Assembly (NCBI GenBank): GCA_045588675.1
Contig: JAZNER010000044.1
Span: 1-57,503, forward strand
DNA: 57,503 bases
Direction: 5' to 3'
Origin: SVTX01 sp045588675
GTDB taxonomy: Bacteria; Bacillota; Clostridia; Oscillospirales; CAG-272
The position numbers and the translations under genes were made by a program. Below the pieces are notes generated by a model, which saw only the letters and a program-made list of their open reading frames with translations, was not told the DNA's origin and made no database searches. Positions 56,659-57,503 of the stretch are shown here, in pieces (positions within the stretch are counted from its first letter, which is position 1; each line of letters opens with the position of its first letter).

Positions 56659-57503
56659 TTGCAGCCTCCACCACATATTGTAATACATTTTCGTCAAATT
56701 GCAAGGGGTCTGTTCTTAATAATTCAGGTTGATAAAGACTGTCTGAATAATCAATCTTCTTAAACAACCATTGAATATCTTCATCTTGGTATATAAAACC
56801 TGATTGCGGGTCATAGAAAAACAAACCTTCGTTTTCAGTTCTCATAGCCATTATTGTATGACCTCCGCCATTTTGCCATTTAAACTTCATAACATAGCGT
56901 TGGTTGTTTTCTACAGTTTTGTCTATATACTCAAACCCCTTTTCCCAAGAAGAGAATTCATCCCTATCAAGCCATTTTGGATGTTTTCTTGTAACAGGGT
57001 CGATGAATGCTCTTGCTGGATTTTTTGAAAGTTTTTTAAACACTTTGTCTTTATCATCAAAAGATTTTGCTTGAATTCTAAATCCTTTTAATCGAGCTTC
57101 AAAAACAGCTACTGCTGTCTGACAGTTTTCTCTAAAACCTCCGCCTCTGTAAAAATTTGGATTTGGCTTGTTGCCATCGGCTTCTTCAAAAGTCATTACA
57201 TCACCTTTGACTATCGTTCCAATTTTCTTTGTTTCTTTCAAAATTCTTTTCCTCGGTATATTATCGGCAGAGCCATAAGAAACATTTTCAGATTCCACTC
57301 CGTCTGCTTCGTCAAGCAGCTCGTTGAAGTATGCGTCGGCGCAGCAGCGGCACTGATAGTCCATGCCGGGGTGCATAAGGACTGCCCCGGACGGTCTCGG
57401 TTTCCATGTCCGCCCGCCGTCGTAGCTGCATACTGTCGCATCGTCCCACCGGCACAGAAGCCCTTCCATAACGGCGTGGCTTTCACGCACACGCTCGTCG
57501 CCG
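56651..57503 (-). CDS. MuF-type minor head protein with papain-fold (Tox-PL-like) toxin domain (C-terminal part)
   Basis: Continues the gene that starts at 890. This piece completes the Mu F domain (WDDATVCSYDGGRTW, HPGMDYQCRCC) and then, after about residue 330 of the whole protein, a more AT-rich C-terminal domain. FRENCQTAVAVFEARLKGF, NGGGHTIMAM and FFYDPQSGF supply Cys, His and Asp in the order of papain-fold toxins of the Tox-PL group, whose known members are deamidases or proteases; RTDPLQFDEN near the end is also typical. MuF proteins with variable C-terminal toxins are an established class in temperate phages. It is probably delivered with DNA or released at lysis to harm competitors or host functions. 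Confidence 0.8.
   Translation of the reverse strand, partial: GDERVRESHAVMEGLLCRWDDATVCSYDGGRTWKPRPSGAVLMHPGMDYQCRCCADAYFNELLDEADGVESENVSYGSADNIPRKRILKETKKIGTIVKGDVMTFEEADGNKPNPNFYRGGGFRENCQTAVAVFEARLKGFRIQAKSFDDKDKVFKKLSKNPARAFIDPVTRKHPKWLDRDEFSSWEKGFEYIDKTVENNQRYVMKFKWQNGGGHTIMAMRTENEGLFFYDPQSGFIYQDEDIQWLFKKIDYSDSLYQPELLRTDPLQFDENVLQYVVEAANE
57363..57503. repeat. Terminal direct repeat (contig closure), right copy
   Basis: Identical to 1-141; see that entry. Confidence 0.9.

Overview
The window is a complete circular genome of about 57.36 kb from a temperate, contractile-tailed (myovirus-like) phage or prophage. The first 141 bases are repeated exactly at the end (57363-57503), so the contig closes on itself and the minor head gene is cut only by the arbitrary linearisation point. 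Nearly every gene lies on the minus strand; only the CI-like repressor and one small gene near the terminase are on plus. The host cannot be read securely. The tail and neck proteins belong to families seen in spirochaete and Bacillota phages, and the diversity-generating retroelement and integrase style would fit a Treponema-like host, but this is a weak inference.

Layout, read in the direction of transcription (decreasing coordinate). A repressor (31059-31433, +) faces a strong minus-strand early promoter (30976-31003) that carries three 14-bp operators at exactly 31-bp spacing. A leader of about 400 nt with serial hairpins and two U-tract terminators precedes an antirepressor. The early operon then runs to about 7.9 kb: HTH protein, VRR-NUC nuclease, HNH enzymes, SF2 helicase, a single-chain SbcD-SbcC fusion, HU, ParB-like protein, replication initiator-like protein, DnaC-like loader, SSB, two methyltransferases (one just beyond), a membrane-anchored transglycosylase, MazG-like protein and an AT-rich block of small orphan genes (7.9-11.3 kb).

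The late genes start with terminase (5.7 kb) and run through portal, a stray nuclease-toxin ORF, a class 3 lipase and a MuF minor head protein that crosses the contig ends and carries a papain-fold toxin domain with a candidate immunity gene. After an island of degenerate 21-bp repeats and a strong promoter come the scaffold/protease, cement, capsid, neck, sheath, tube, frameshifted tail chaperone, tape measure and baseplate genes. The late region ends with a complete diversity-generating retroelement (target gene with VR, Avd, TR, reverse transcriptase) and a lysis cassette in which two spanin-like genes share one ribosome binding site in different frames. The integrase (31691-32752) lies between the late and early regions.

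The most notable items are: the retroelement, whose VR differs from the TR at 11 template adenines plus one codon of length; the MuF toxin-immunity pair and the second, out-of-frame toxin behind the portal; a promoter-hairpin-terminator unit on the plus strand at 1648-1748 that looks like a small RNA; the structured early leader; the nested spanin genes; and the 21-bp repeat islands.
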